This document shows, in pieces, positions 11,160 through 25,600 of a stretch of DNA of 64,000 nucleotides; the first letter of the stretch is position 1, and the number at the start of each line of letters is the position of its first letter. Source of the DNA: Puffinus mauretanicus (Eukaryota; Chordata; Aves; Procellariiformes; Procellariidae); the NCBI GenBank assembly GCA_023333565.1, contig JAJKFH010000801.1, forward strand, positions 248,001 through 312,000. The letters run 5' to 3'. The translations under genes were made by a program, and so were the position numbers. The notes below the pieces were generated by a model. It was not told the origin of the DNA. It did no database searches and was given only the letters and a program-made list of their open reading frames with translations.

Positions 11160-14131
11160 CAAGGCTACTCAAGTCATATCGTCCTGTCAGGATTTCTCAA
11201 TGCTTTATGACTCCCTTGCTGTTGGCTTTGATGAGTTGGTTGCCTAAATATCTGAGTTCTTATAGCTCCTGTTTCGCTCACAGAGGCACCTTTTCATGCT
11301 CCTGTTTCCACTAATAGGAATATGGGTCATTTCAGTCCTGTGTGGCTAATGTATCTTATTTTTTTTCTTTCTTTATGAAAGTGTCTATTTGGACCTGCTC
11401 CACGTTTCCTTTCATGACAGTGATAGACTTTATTCTTAATTAAATTATTAGTCACCCATGTTTTTTTCATGTGTGTCTTCTATGACTATGTACTTCATAG
11501 TCTTGATGTCAGTAGACATTTCTCTTTGTTTTCAGTGTCCACGCCCTGTTGGAAGGGGTTGATTACTTCCATATCTAGGCATCACTGTTTATAGAGCAAA
11601 TGGTGACCTGCAGGATGTCTGGTGGATACTGACATATACTTCTCAGAGGCATTCTGTCAAACGCATCACTTCAGGATTGTGTTGAGGAAAATTTAGATAG
11701 TACCATGTAGCTACCTGGATTTCTGTCTATACATTCACCAAATGTTGACTATACATTGACCAGCTAGTTTTACTCCTTGACATAGAATCTTTGGTTAGCA
11801 CAGATTGCTTAGAGTGATGTGCAGAATATCCATATAGATCCACTTGAAAGAAAGGTTACTTTTAAAGAGAAGAAAAGTTACGGTAAACAGTAGGTACTGG
11901 TTTTTAGTCACTCATTTCCAATCTCTTTCTTTTACTTCAGTTTTTTTTCCCCAAGAACCTGCGTTGTATTTCAGAAGTAACTGAAAAGAAGTTGGAAATC
12001 CTGTAATAAGAGCATTGTCTAATGCTCTGCATTAAATGAAAAAAAGAAGCAGAAATGTATCATCTCTGGTTAGAATGAGGCAAAACTTTCTATTCTTAAG
12101 TGACTGAGCACAAATAAACTTGCTTCTGACTAGTGATTTCCATGCACATTTTTTGAAAAACAGTGGTTACTAATGTGTAACTTTCTACTGACTCCTAATA
12201 ACACTGCAAATTGTCAAAATCCTCTGAAAGTTTAGATTGCACTTTCTTCATGATATTTGACTGAAACAGCCACCTGGCCTGTAGTATTTACAAATGTTTT
12301 TGTAAACCTAGTCTTTGTTAATTGTCATTCCCCAAATTTCATATATTATCTAATAAAATAGTCTTCTGATTAAGAAGAGAAAGTTAAATAATAGACACAT
12401 TTCTATGCACAATCTCTCTGTGGAATTTTCTTCTTTTACATGACGATGATTGAAAGACTTTTTTATATATGATAGTTGCATGGTATTTTAACTCCTTATC
12501 TCTTGATAAAATGATATCATCACAGCTGTCTAAAATTATAAAGAACCAGAGAGTACTTTCAGGCAGAAAGCTTTAGAAATAATATTAGGAAAATAATCCT
12601 AACGACACGATCCTGGTCTCAATACTCTTTCAAAGCTGAAAGAGCACTTGGGTGTCTGAATTTTTGATTGTTGTTTTTCTTTAATTTTCAGCGCAGGTTA
12701 CTTTTTCTCACTGTTCAATTTCAGACTTCTGTGAACATAGTAAAACCAAATACTTTGTTATGAAAATGCTTTGTGTTAGAAAAATAATCATTGTATTCCC
12801 TTCTGGCTTCTCATTACTCTGTATGAAGTAGAAATTTTATTCCAAGACTTTCTGAATGAAATTCTTCAGTTCAAAAATTTGTGACAATGAGCAGAGAACT
12901 TCCAGCTGCCAAATTTATGACTGTAAGGGTCTCAGCTCAACAAAAGGGAATATGACATGCCTGAGAACCTGGCATGCAGTAGCCTAAGGCTCTCTGCAGC
13001 AAGGCCAATCACAGTAAATTAGGCTTGAAGCAGGGTTTCTTGAGGCTTGACCCTTCAGAGGGGGAAATGTAACGGTGCAGCACTGCTGACTGAAAAGCTG
13101 GAAAAGTGTCGACTCTGCATTGAGACAAGTTTGCGATCATACCAATGAAAATGACATACATTGCTGTTTTGTAAAAGGATACCATTCTCATTTTCTTTTG
13201 GCATCGATGTGCTACATACAAATAGTTATACTGGAGCTGACCAGTCTAGCTCAACATCCATCTTTTTTTTTTATAACTCTTCCTGAGTAGCAGTAATTGG
13301 TAAAATGAGGAATTTTCTTTCCATGGGTGTTGCTTTACATTTGTCTAAACCCAGTTTCATCTGTGGCTTACTTGACAAGATGTTGTCAGTATCATGAGTG
13401 CTTCCCGCAGTTCTTCACAACTGGCCATTGTCTTTACTATGCTTAATATTGAAGTATCTTAAGTAGACTTCAGTACTTTCCTCATTTTTCTATATTGTTT
13501 ATTCTTCTGGAGCTTATATAGAAAACAGCAAGGCATAATAAATGATTTTGTTGAGATATTTATGTCAGATTTAACATTGTAAATGTCCCAGTCACTTGTA
13601 AACATTTATGGCAAATGCTTTATGGGAGATGTATTTCTCTGTGAGTTAGGTACATGAGAAATAAACACTGCCTTGAAATTGGAGATGTCACACTAAAATC
13701 TCACACGTTTTTAATACCTTAGGAATGGAATTCAGCAGTATCTCCCTATTCCCCAGCATTTTTTTCAAACAGAAGTAGAGATTACTTTGAGCTGGGCTTT
13801 GTCCCAGCTTTCTGTGTAACATTACTCGTGAAGGTAACAGCCACTGAAAACAGACATAACAAAGGATGCAGACTTGCCACTCTCCTGCAGATCTGCTGTG
13901 GCTTTGATCTAGTAACTGACTTGGACCTTCAAAGGCCCACAGGGTTTTACTAATCCTTGGAAAGACTGGTTTGTGATTTATACAATCACAGAAACTTTGA
14001 TAGCAGCAGCCCTGTTGTTTTCTCCCAAGTTCATGGTGAAATAAAATCCTCTTACACTCAAAATCTTGTTACAGGCAAAAGGAACACACCACATGCACAC
14101 TACAGAGTGAAAAATTTATGGTTACTCTGAT
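11160..14131. other. Non-coding AT-rich DNA
   Basis: No frame above 70 codons and no recognisable domain, repeat family or RNA gene. Nothing further supported. Confidence 0.65.
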
Positions 14132-14187
14132 TAATGTTTTAACAGTCTAATAATGTTTTAATAGTCTAAATGTTTTAATAGTCCAAA
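14132..14187. repeat. Three-copy short tandem repeat (17-19 bp unit)
   Basis: ATGTTTTAAYAGTC recurs at 14134, 14153 and 14170 with spacing 19 and 17 bp. It is an imperfect AT-rich minisatellite without evident function. Confidence 0.85.
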
Positions 14188-15872
14188 TGATCTAATCAGT
14201 ACAGAAAAGTCTCATTAGTAACATAATGAAAATCATTATACAAATGCCTTCCTATACAAAAAGACTTCTTTTTCTGTTGTTATGCTCACTTTTCTCTGTC
14301 CTAAGGTTTACGCTTCAGTCTTCCTCCAGAAAAATTGGATGGGGTAGGTTGTCAGTATTTAGCATTATCCCAATGTCTTTGACAGGATGAATGTCATGTT
14401 CGTTATAGAGGGGTTTCCTTCTCGAGTACACTGGAAATTATTTTTATAAATTTTCTTAGCACAGTCTACCTCCTTCTCGTTTCCCCACTGAAAACTAGCC
14501 TCTACACACTTGGTTCATGTTATGCAGTGATTTGTCTATATGTTTTTCCCAGAGTTTAAGGCAAGAGAGTTTAGACAACTGGCACTTGATCACCAGAAAG
14601 TTCTCAAAACTTTCAGGCTAAGGCAAGCCCACACAAATCCTCAGACTTTGCACTTGTCACATCAACACAAAGCCTTTTTGACCTTGTGAGGTTTGTTTCT
14701 TGAGTGCAGTCTCAACATTGCAGATACCGCTGGATCTGCAGCTGGAAAAAGCAGTGTTGTCTGAAAAACAGTGAAGGAACCTCTGGTTGGAAAAAACCCA
14801 GATATTTAAGGACATTGTCCTGATCTAATCACATTGCTTCTCCTTGGGCTTCCATCCAAGACTTTCTGCTGCTGTTCCAGGGACAGTGTGACATAAAGGA
14901 CTGTAGTATGCTAGAGGCTTCTCTGAGATATTTTGAAGACCTGTGCCTCAAAGGGAGAGATCTTAAATTTTTAAAAATTTATATACTTATGGTGAAAATG
15001 ACTTTTTTTGTTTTAAGATTGGCTTCTGTGTCTTTGACTCTAGGGTCAGCTGTATATATTTCTTCCTGAAGTGATAAAAAATGAAGAAAAAAAATGGAGA
15101 TAAGGCCTCTGTAGATTGGACTTTCAAACCACTTTCATCAATGTAAATAAAGTAGAAAATGTGCATTTTTTTCCTGTGACATATTTTCTACACTTTGAAG
15201 GGAGGGGATTAATTTTGTCTCGAAGGATAATCTCATTATTGACAAGGAACCATCATTTTTAGTTCCATGTGGAAATTTGAAATTGTTCTTATGGAATGCT
15301 TAGAATGTGTAAAGGACATTCCTTACTGCCCATAGTTAACACATGTTTTTCTTAATGAATTTGCTCCCCAGACAGTAGAACTTACATTGGACCACGGAAA
15401 ATAGTTGAACTGAAGACATAAATTTTTATCCCCTTGTATACCCATACAAATATTAAAAATATACTATCATCTACATAATTTTTGCAGATATTGACATCTT
15501 CTGCACCAGTAAGTGTCTTGCAAGGAATATTTGCTGAGCTTTTACTAACTTCATAGTAATGAAATTAACATTTAAATAGTTCATAGATATGTGTTAAATC
15601 AATAGGTAATGATAAAGCTATTAATCTTCTGCACGTTGAAATCATTAAGTGTTTTCCCTTTACTTCCCAAAATTCCTTCAGCAGAATTACACAAAAGAGA
15701 CTCATTGAATTAAGATGTGGTTGAGTTATTGAAGAAAAGAGCTTGGGTTGTTTAATCTAAAAGAGGTATTTGGGGAGATATGCGACACTCAGAAAATCCC
15801 ATTATTTTTCTATTTATTACTGTAACTGATGACAGCACTCATAGCTAATCACATTTATCTCATTGCATATGC

Positions 15873-15905
15873 TGATATGCAACAAACTTGCATATTTCAT
15901 TAATA
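15873..15905. promoter_or_regulatory. Cluster of TTGCATAT POU-like sites
   Basis: TTGCATAT occurs at 15873-15880, inverted (ATATGCAA) at 15885-15892 and direct again at 15898-15905. The first pair forms an 8-bp inverted repeat with a 4-nt spacer. TAATAG and GTAATTAAGG homeodomain-type cores follow within 30 bp. The arrangement resembles a POU/homeodomain enhancer. This is motif inference only. Confidence 0.35.
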
Positions 15906-16956
15906 GTTTTGTAATTAAGGTTTACAGGCATTTATAATACCCAGAAATACAGTTTTAAAGTCCAACAGATTTAACAGCTATTAGGCTTTTCTAAGTATCT
16001 GATTCAGCGCTACTTAGTTTTATACGTAGTGTGATTTATAGCAACATCTGTGGTGATTTATAGCAATATCTAGGTGATTGGTCTAGACATGACAGTTTTC
16101 AGACTGTCCTGTGGCGATCATTTCCATGTTATCCATTACAAAACATAGTGCACTTCAGTTTTCTTGTGCAGTATAATTACTTCTTGTGTATGATACTGTA
16201 GTTTTTAACATTGTCATTTTGTTTGCAGTAGAACAGAAAATGCAATAAATGTAAGAATTTTAAACTAACAGATACGTACAGGCAAAATTAAGAACCAAAA
16301 CTGTGTAATTTAGATTAAATAAAGAACTGACTTTGCAGGTTATTTGTAGGATTTCACATTCTTTTCTCTTTCCACTCACCTGTAATGGCCATGAGTCTGC
16401 AGAATTACAAGGTGCAACCTTCTTTTTGTCACCTTTGGGAAAATTAGCTTTTTATTGAAAACATTTTTTTCTAGTGAAGTAACACTAGTGATTTTGTACT
16501 TTATCTTGTCAGTACATGCCTTCTTTTTGGGGAAATGTTCTGGAAGCTGCTATCAAATAATGGATGTTATCTGAATGTTTGAATGGATTACTACATAGGG
16601 CATTCATCCTGCTTGACTAGTTTGGAAATGTATTTGTTTTGGTAGATTGGTCAGATTTAAACAGAGAGTAGTGGAATTTTATGTATTTGCAGAGGAATTT
16701 CTTCAGTAAGAATCCTAACTAAGGATCTAACATGAGAGCATTTATTATCTGTACATTGTATTGGTTAATATTGAATGTACAATCTGATTATTTTAACTGA
16801 TAAAATCTTATATAATCTTTTTTGGTTTTCTTTGTTTTCTATGGAAAAAGATCTAACAGTCCATTTATATGAATTCCCTTCTGCCCTCATCCTCTTTGGA
16901 TCTCTTACTTTGCAGATGATATTGTTTAACTTCCTAAAACATTCTTCATCCCCTAA

Positions 16957-16972
16957 AAAAAAAAAAAAAAAG
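16957..16972. repeat. Poly(A) run
   Basis: An uninterrupted run of about 17 A residues within AT-rich DNA. I see no retroposon body or flanking duplication attached to it. Confidence 0.85.
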
Positions 16973-16979
16973 AGACTTA

Positions 16980-19900
16980 GTTTTCACCTTTAAAATTTCC
17001 AGATGTGATATTCTGACAGTTTTAAATTGGTCAATACTGGTATTCAAACAGAAAATAAGAGGAGAAATTCATAAAATATCTCACTTTAGCATGAGGCCTT
17101 GCAGTTTTAGTAAAATGGACTTTTTTAAAGAAGAAATATATTCTGTGTAATAAATGACAACCTATAACTAGTATCTTAAAAAGTGGCATTGGAATAAGAC
17201 ATGACTCTAAGTTGCTAAATATTTCTGTACTTAGTTGTTTTTTTTCCCCATGGTATCAAAAATTCAGCATTACACTCAGAACCCAGCTCTGCAGACAAAG
17301 TGATTATCAAGTGATTATCAAGGATTCTTGCATTTTACAAGAGTGTAAGCCTACATCCACAGCACTACAACAGTATAGAGATTTCATTCTTTCTGGAAAC
17401 TAAAAAGAAGGCTAAGGTCTGGAAATATAACTTGGTCTCTTGCACTGAACAACACTAAATTCAGGGATAGTGTAATGATTTAAACGTAAACTTTTCCTGT
17501 AGTCTACAAAGATAATGTAAAAATAAAAAATTAATACAAGGGGGTATTTTTATTTTTACTTCCAACACCTTATTCTTACCTTAACAATAAGGAAAAGGAA
17601 AAGTCAAAGTGACTGTCATTATATTAATAAAAACTTGGAAAATAATATATTAGAATGCTTATTATCTTTTAAAAAAATCAAGTTGTCTTTGTTAAGGTAT
17701 GCATCTACATGATTTGACATCGATCTGAGGTTTAGCTAGCTGAATAGGAGAAACTACTGGATGTGACATGAGACGTTTCTGGATGTAAGAAATGGCAGAG
17801 GGAGAATGGCAGAAGTTAGAGACAGCATCATGAGGGATGGCTGGGTTTCATAGATGCTGAAGGAGGAGATGTGTGAGAAATAGCCAAATCTCGCAGATAT
17901 TTGATGGGAAGTATTGGGGATCATCTTGCCAGGCCAACAGTACTTAGGTAACCTTATGAGAACTACCCACGTTGTGTACAGATGTAGCAAAAGTGGGACC
18001 ATTGGACGTGAAGTAATTAGGGCAGGTTGTTCATTTGGGAGGAGACAAGGGCAGAGGAAGAGGGGGATCCGTGCAGAAGAGGGAAGAACAAGCACAGGAA
18101 AATAGAGACAAAGGGGGAATCGTGTTGATCTCAGTGGCTGGCTGTGCCCGTGTGTGTACCTGCATCTTTGGGATTTGCACTTGGCCTCACTACTGGCTGG
18201 GAGTACAAAGAGGAACGGCAGCTAGATGCATCTAGCAGAACAAAGGGAGAAATCCCCTGGCTCTTAAACGCCACTGAGTTTGGTCTTTCCCTTAATAATC
18301 ATCTTTGTTTTCCGGTTTATGCAGTAAATTAAAGACTTCAGACTAAATTTATTCAGGTCTATTATTTTCTTCTAAAATACCACCGGAAAGAGCACTAAAG
18401 TTGGGCAGAAGTGTAAAGTCAGACTACTCATTAGTTTGCATTGTGTTTGTACACACGCATGAGCATCAATTAGACAATGTAGTCAAATTCTTAGGTGGAT
18501 TTTATTTTGCAAGGTGGTCCAAACGGGCATTCACTTTGTTAATTAGTCTTTAATACAAGCCTTGACTTCAAACGTTGGACAAGTTTTTCAATGGATAATG
18601 ATCTTTAATTAACTTGAGGATTCCAAAAAAGTCAGTTGTGCTCCACGGAAGCTTTTTTAATGGGGCACATAAGTGTAGTCTGTGAGGTAGCTGGCTGTTC
18701 TTAAATGATGATATACTCCTTTTGGATTTCAACTCACCGAACGTTGCAGCTGTGGGGGGTAAAGTCAATTGTCTTTCTCTGGATAGCAGGTCTGGGACTG
18801 ATTGACTGGCTTTGATAATTGATACCTTCCTCCATCTGCCCCATGATCAAGCATAATCTCTGTCTCTCCCTCTTTTGCTGCAAAGCAAGATTCATGTTTT
18901 CATCTCTGTGGCGTCTCTGAGAAGACCCTGTAGATCTTCTGTTCAACCTCATGGAAATGTAGAAATATCTCCTGGAAGAAACACCTCATGCTCACCTCAA
19001 CCTGCAGCTCCTTCACCCACTGACCTAGCTTCTCAGAGGACACCACCTCCTGTTCCTCGGCCTCTGGCAGAGGCACCAGGCAGTCTCTGTAATCGCAGTC
19101 CCATGGGGCCCTGTCTCTATCCAGGGCTCTGCCTTAGTGGAGGTCTCCGATGTGCGGGGTTTGGTGCTCCTGTGGATGCTGGGAAGCAAGTGTGGCACTT
19201 CACCACTCGTGCTGAGCACTCCCACCCTGCCTTCAGCAGAGTTTCTGCCCTCTGTTTCTGCTCATCCTTCGGCATCCATTAGCTGCTTAGGCTTGCTGCA
19301 CTTTGTAAAAATACCTGCAAAAATTTCAGAGTAACTAGTCAAGGCCCAACCTAAAAAAATAACTGCTCATACCCAGTCTTAATTTATTTTGACAGTTGGC
19401 ATTAGAGATTAATGACTTTCATTAATTGTAAGACAAAAATGTTGTAAGATAAGCATATCTATATACAACATTTTTTTTTACCAGAATTGTGATTTATATA
19501 GGACAAAAAAGAATCACAATGCTTAAGTTGTAAATCCCATCTGAGACTTTATAAAAAGGTTAAGGAGAGATTAATTTTGAAACTCATAAAATCAAATTTC
19601 AGCTTTTATCAGAAATAGACTTAGCAACACAAACTGAATTTCAGCATTTCTAGGCCAAAAATGGTCTCTTTTGTCTATGGCTACTATTGAAGAAAGAAGA
19701 TTTTGCTTGTTGCAGTTTTTATGGGGAGAAACAGGAGTGACTGCTTTTAAAGATGAAGCTCTGATTAGAATCTGACAGGCCACTTCCAGAAACAGGAGGC
19801 AGAAATATCTGCACGTGTCTATAAACACATGCATAAACAAGGCAGTTGAGAAATAAATGATGTATATTTGAGTTTTATGTGTCTCAGTGAGTTACTGATT

Positions 19901-22140
19901 GGGCTGCGCAGCTGACATATTGTTGTAGTGCACAGTTAAAAATAAAGCCTTCTTCCCTAGTTACAAGATGCAATACAAAAGGTGAACGTAAGTCTTGCTA
20001 CCTGGTATGTCACGCAGAATTTAGAAAATAGCAGGTTGTGCTGGAAGAGCTCCAACCAGTCAATTTAACCCTTGTCCCATTCAAAAAATCTGACCCCATT
20101 GAGCACAGAGTTGCAAACCACGTCCTTGGCTCAGTTTTCGAAAGCACGCTGAAAGAGTTTCAGTCAGACCACAAAACTTTGCCAGAAAATATCCTTCAAG
20201 TGATGCTCAGGGCAGACAGAATAATGTACAGCAGGTCATTTGAAATGCTACCTTGAAATAAGTCCCCCATGGATACAGAACTTACAATGCAAGGCGGTAT
20301 TTATATTAGTACAGTCATTGACTTCCTGACTGCTCAACACCCGGAGGATGCTGAGGGACCAGAGTAAAAGCCCAAAATAATCCCACCTGAAGTTAGGTTT
20401 TCCAAGAGTAACTACATTAAATTAAATGACAGGGAAATTATTTTTTTAACAAATCTTCTATAATATATTCAACTATGAGTGTGGTAAAAGTATGCCTTTT
20501 GCATCAACAGATTAATTTCTGGTAGAGGCATTTTCTACTCGTCTAACAGGATGCTTTCCCTAGTTAGCTGGAAATAAAAAAGCACCAGCTTGTTCTTGTG
20601 AGAGTCTTAAGACTTGTCCACCGAGGAAACTTCAGCAAGGTTTGAAATCGCATGATGAATCTGGCCCACTCAGCTTACTCCAGCAAAACTGATCTTATTT
20701 CACAATATAAACACAGTAGCTTGTGTTTATCTTGCAGAAATGTGTAACTGAGCCTTAGATGGACAAGAAATCCCAAATTGCTCAAAGCACGAGCATTATA
20801 ATCTGACCATTCTCACAGGCTCTTTAGCTGTCTAATAGCTTGATATTGCAGGTTAATCCTGGCATAGCTGTAAGAGCAGGATTTTATTTGTTACAGTCCT
20901 AAATAATGGAAATCATGCTCTTCCATGACAACTGTGAGCTATTGCCATATTCAGTTATCAGTATTGCTCAAAGAATTATTTTTGGCTGGTTATCAGTCTT
21001 ATCCACCTTAATTCTGTAATAAATATAATAAAACACTTGTATTTCTTCAGGCAGTAACAAATTAGGTTTTAGGCATAAAAGATTGAAAACCCCACAAACA
21101 TTTTTAGTTGTCTTATTTTTTGTATAAAAGTTTTAATATTTTAAAATCATCTAATTGGAGCAACTTCTGTTGCAGGATAGAATAATCACATATATTAATT
21201 ACAGAAAATTAATTACATAAATATTTTTATTTTCTAATCAAAGCATGTGTTGATGTTTTGCTTGAGTCTTTACAAAGGCTGTGTAGATGCCATTACTAGA
21301 AGCAACAGTCTTTAGGAGGTAGACCGCAGGGAGCAGTGGCCTCCACGCAAAGTATACCATGCCCAGAATGTTTTTCAGAAGTATTGTGATAATAATGCTT
21401 TCAGATGACTAGTTTGCCTATGCTTTTATTGACTCGTGAAGAAGATTCTGGTATAATCTAGCAGTTGGCCTACATGACTGCATGATGATGGCCCGTAAGA
21501 GTTGGCATCAAGTAACTCCCCAGTACCCTTCCAAATCCAGGATCTTGAATAAAAGAGAAATTTTAGATTTCACTTTACTGTAGACCAAATCATCCTGCAT
21601 ACTGGGAAAAGTCTCTTTTCCAAAGAAAGAGTTGACCAAATGGACGATAAAACTGATTTGACATGGTCCTTGTATGAAATGTAGACTTTATGTTCCCTGG
21701 AACCATAAGTGAAGTAAATTGGAGCAGCAGAGTAGAGCCCTCCATTGAGAAAGAAGGAAGTTCCTAAGATTGACTTATATCACTTGTTACTGTTTCCAGA
21801 AGAGATTGAAAAAGCTTAGTTTACAGTGATACAGCAAAAATGTGTTTAGCAATTTTGCAGTTGATTTGTTTAGTTCATACATACCAGAAAGATTTTAGGT
21901 ATTATTAGGATTTTGCACAATGTGATAGGTGTATTTAGAAGTTTTAATTGTAATTTAAAATAACTAGGCGGTGTTGATTTATTATTTTATGTTTGTAGGA
22001 TTACAGACATAATATTTGGCAAACATATTGTTCTTCAAACTTTGTGATCAAGGTTTTGTATTTATGACTACAATATATTCATTTTAAAATAAAAAATTTA
22101 AATTTAACTTAGATCTGTAATTGTGCCCTCTTTATGTTGG
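16980..22140. other. Non-coding DNA, slightly GC-richer near 18.0-19.3 kb
   Basis: Mostly AT-rich. At 18.0-18.25 and 18.95-19.3 kb there are GC-richer patches giving overlapping frames on both strands up to 135 codons, without domains, so they are not called as genes. A protein-like 75-codon frame at 20032-20256 is discussed separately among the findings. Confidence 0.55.
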
Positions 22141-22163
22141 ATTGGATACATGTTGTATCCAAT
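22141..22163. repeat. 10-bp perfect inverted repeat, 3-nt loop
   Basis: ATTGGATACA and its exact complement TGTATCCAAT flank TGT. It could form a small hairpin or be chance. No RNA gene context is visible. Confidence 0.85.
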
Positions 22164-22437
22164 CGCAGGCAGATCAGACACTCAGGGACTGTCAGTGCAA
22201 GCAGGTTGAAAATGACTCCTTGGGCTTTTTACAGGTCAAGGTGGCCACGGAAAAAAAATAATAAAAAATAAATCAATGACAGTTATTACTGAGTGTACAG
22301 CAAATAATGGAGCTTTTCCAGCTTTCTCCAAAACTAATGAATAGCAGAACATGGGCAGACTGGTGAGTGCGCAGGATGCACATGGTGCAACCACCTCTTG
22401 CATCTCATTTGAAGTTGAACTAGCTGGTTTACATGGT

Positions 22438-22580
22438 AAGGTTTTGGTAGTGGGGTGGGGATGGGCTGCGGGGGTGGGCTCTGTGAGAAGAGACCAGGGG
22501 CTGCCCCCATGCCAGACACGGCCAGTTCCAGCCAGCTCCACAATGGACCCACCACTGGACAAAGCTGTGCCCACCTGTAC
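22438..22580 (+). mobile_element. Decayed interspersed repeat fragment, probable avian LTR type
   Basis: A GC-rich island inside AT-rich DNA with phrases I associate with a widespread avian interspersed element: CTGTGAGAAGAGACCAGGGG, GCTGCCCCCATG and CCAGTTCCAGCCAGCTCCA. Borders are uncertain and no target duplication was found. Overlapping frames on both strands here are by-products of the GC content. Confidence 0.45.
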
Positions 22581-22619
22581 AAGTTCCTTTACACCCTATA
22601 GAGACTGACTTCAGGAGAT

Positions 22620-25600
22620 ATTTTAAGGATTAAGAAAATAGACTAAATAGAGTCATAGCTTATTGGACTTTATATAATGTTTCTCAGCTATCGTATACTG
22701 CAGTTCTCATTATCTGGACCAGCATGTAATCATTTGTATTTTCCACACTTAAACACCAAGCTCCATGCAAATTTCTCCAGCCCTGGATTGCATTCAAAAT
22801 AAGGTCACACGTTCCTGGACCTTTAATGTGTTTTACATCTGACGGTTATCACTGTCCGTTGTAATCATTAAGACCGGAATATGTTGACATAGGAGAACAG
22901 TGAAGGGTTTTTTTTCGCCAGGTTTCTTTTAAAAATACATTAACGAAAAAGCAGCAGTGATTTTTTGAAGAAGAGGGGGGACTGAAAGGCCCATGAAGAT
23001 TCTGGAAGCAGAATACTGGAGTGTGTATTACTACATGACTTAACATAATCAATACAGATAGGTCTTTCCTGTCTTAGAGTGCAGTTGTTTGCATCTATGT
23101 ACAGACCTGTTCATATGTTATCTGTATGAATGCATACACATTAGGTATGACATTTCTGTATTAAAATATAGCTGAGTCTTTTCTTTATTCTTCACAGATG
23201 GAGGGCAGGCAATTCACCTAAGCTACAGAATTACTTAGAATGTGTTTATTCTGCTTTCCATCACAATCACTGAACACCAGAAGAGATGAACACTATAAAT
23301 CTCCAGAAAAAATCAGCTTGCAAATGTTTTTTTGAACACAGCTTAATGTATTACATTTGTGCAATGTTTTATAAAGTATCACAGTAGAATAAATAAATAA
23401 GCAAACTCCTTTCTGGTTATAGATTTTAATATATCACACAATTCCTCATGATACTTTCCTGCACATCTCCACATTGAAGTTTTATTTCAATTCTAAAAAA
23501 ATAATAATTAAAAATAAAATATAAAGTACTTCTAGGCATGATAAAACCTTTTAACAATACCATATTGCAGTATCTTATGATAACCACACTATCAATCCAC
23601 ATCGCCAATATATACATTGACTTCAAAATGGTAGGAGCATTTTGGAATATATTTCCAAACTTCTCAGCCTGAAGTATTGTAAAGTATTTTGATTATGATG
23701 TTGTCCTAAAAATGATTTAGTGTGGGGGCAAGAGAGACAAATTATATGAAAATATGATTTTGCTAGTGTTTGCTTACTGATGTGTGTAGAGATTGTTAGT
23801 ACAATAGAATTTTATGTGATCTCAAGTCTATCACGTTGAACTGCAGCCCAACTGGAAAGTGCTAATGCCCCTTTAAGCAGGATCTCTCATTGTCTTCAAT
23901 CCTGTTCCTCTTAGATGTGCTCTGAGTTCAACACAACATGATTTTCCTCATTTTAAGTTTAGCTTGGGAAGCCAACATTTTTTTTCCTTGACATCAGAAA
24001 TTTGGTTAACCATCTACATGAAGATATAATTTATCTTTTCTACACCTGTTGTTTATGTGGTAACAACTCTTAATAGCTTTACTAATCCTACTTTTTTAAT
24101 TGAGATTCTGTAGCAAATAACTGGTTAAAGTAATTGTTTCATTTCAGAATGAAATCTCCTCCTTTAGACTGGGAGAAAGGCCTTGGACTGGATTTAGAGG
24201 GGGTTAACCCCTTCTTCTTTGGACTGCTTGTGAGCTGAAGCATCTGTGTCTGGAATACATCCTCATGCTTCTGCACATAATTATATGAAAATTGTTTGCT
24301 GCATCTTATTTTTACTTATGCAGCACATCCTAAAGAACCATGTGTGAAATTGTTTATGTCTTGAGACATAAAGACAAAAGGATACATCAGAAGACTGCTG
24401 TTAAGAATAGCTTTGTAGAATAATGTAGATTCAGAAAAGATCTCACTAGTTATTAGGTTGGCTAATTCTTGCAAGAATTAGGCTGTGTGCACTGTTAATA
24501 GACCAGCCTTGTTGCTTGGTAACTGAGATGTGGATGTGGAAGAGGTTACACATGTCAGACATGGAACTAGTGTCTGAAACTAAACTCTAAGGTCGACCAA
24601 TTTGAGCAAATTTAAGGGCTTCACCCTTGTGCCCTCCTTATCATGGGATAAAATCCTGTAATCTGGATCAAAGATACTCTTTTAAAATTGTTGTTATAAT
24701 TTGTTTTTTTTTCCCCAGAGGATTGGATATTTCTGATCTCCAGCAGTTCCTATTTCTTAAAACCTAGACAAAGTACCTCTGTATTTTATAAGAGCGAATA
24801 AGAAATAGGTTTTCAATCCCAAGAGGTAGTGTCAGGAAGATGCACCCAGAAGAGCTGAGAAAAACATCAGTCCTGGAGTCCTCCAAAGAACAGCATTTGA
24901 CATAGATTTAAAGATGTTAAATCTGTTCATGGCTGCTCAGCCATTTCATATGGATAACCTCCAGGATTTACAAGCATAATCTACAGAGCGGATTTTGTGG
25001 CAAAAATGTTAAAGAACATTGTCTTTCTCAGCAATTACAGACCAGAGAAAAATCATGTTCTTAACCTTCTTATGGGCTACAAAATACACTGAAATACTTT
25101 TTGGTTTTTATAAGAATGGAAGATAATTTTCCAACTCCAAAGTATTTAACAAAGCAGTCATGTTGTTTTCTGCATTGTAAATAAACGTTTAACTCCAGAA
25201 TTATACCATTCAATACTCAAATGAATTTTCAGGATTAAGTCTTCAATTCACTTTCTGTGAAATATGAGTTTATACATGATATTTTACTTTTCTTAAGTGT
25301 TTCAGGGTTGCTTACCATTAAAAGTTTTTTAAGCATTTGAAGACCTATTGCAAAACAATAGACTAAAAAATTCTGTGGATTTTCTTCACAAGCAATAGCT
25401 GCTACCTATTAACTAGTAACCAAGGTTAAATTAAAAAATGATTAAGTAAACAAAAATTTTACCAGTAAAGGCTGGCAAGTAAGGCACAATAAAACCCAAC
25501 ACTTTCTAATTTTAGAAAGATACACAGCTAAAATTATTATGTGGCTTTAATGGCTACTCTCTTTGCTGCTAATAGATTTGCTGGGTTACAACAAAATAGA

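Noticed and set aside
18875..19334. 135-codon plus-strand frame in a GC-richer patch
   Set aside because: Ser/Pro/Arg-rich composition, competing frames on both strands, no splice signals or domain recognised.
22236..22608. Overlapping frames of 82-112 codons on both strands
   Set aside because: They fall on a GC-rich interspersed repeat fragment, have no domain, and neither strand is favoured.
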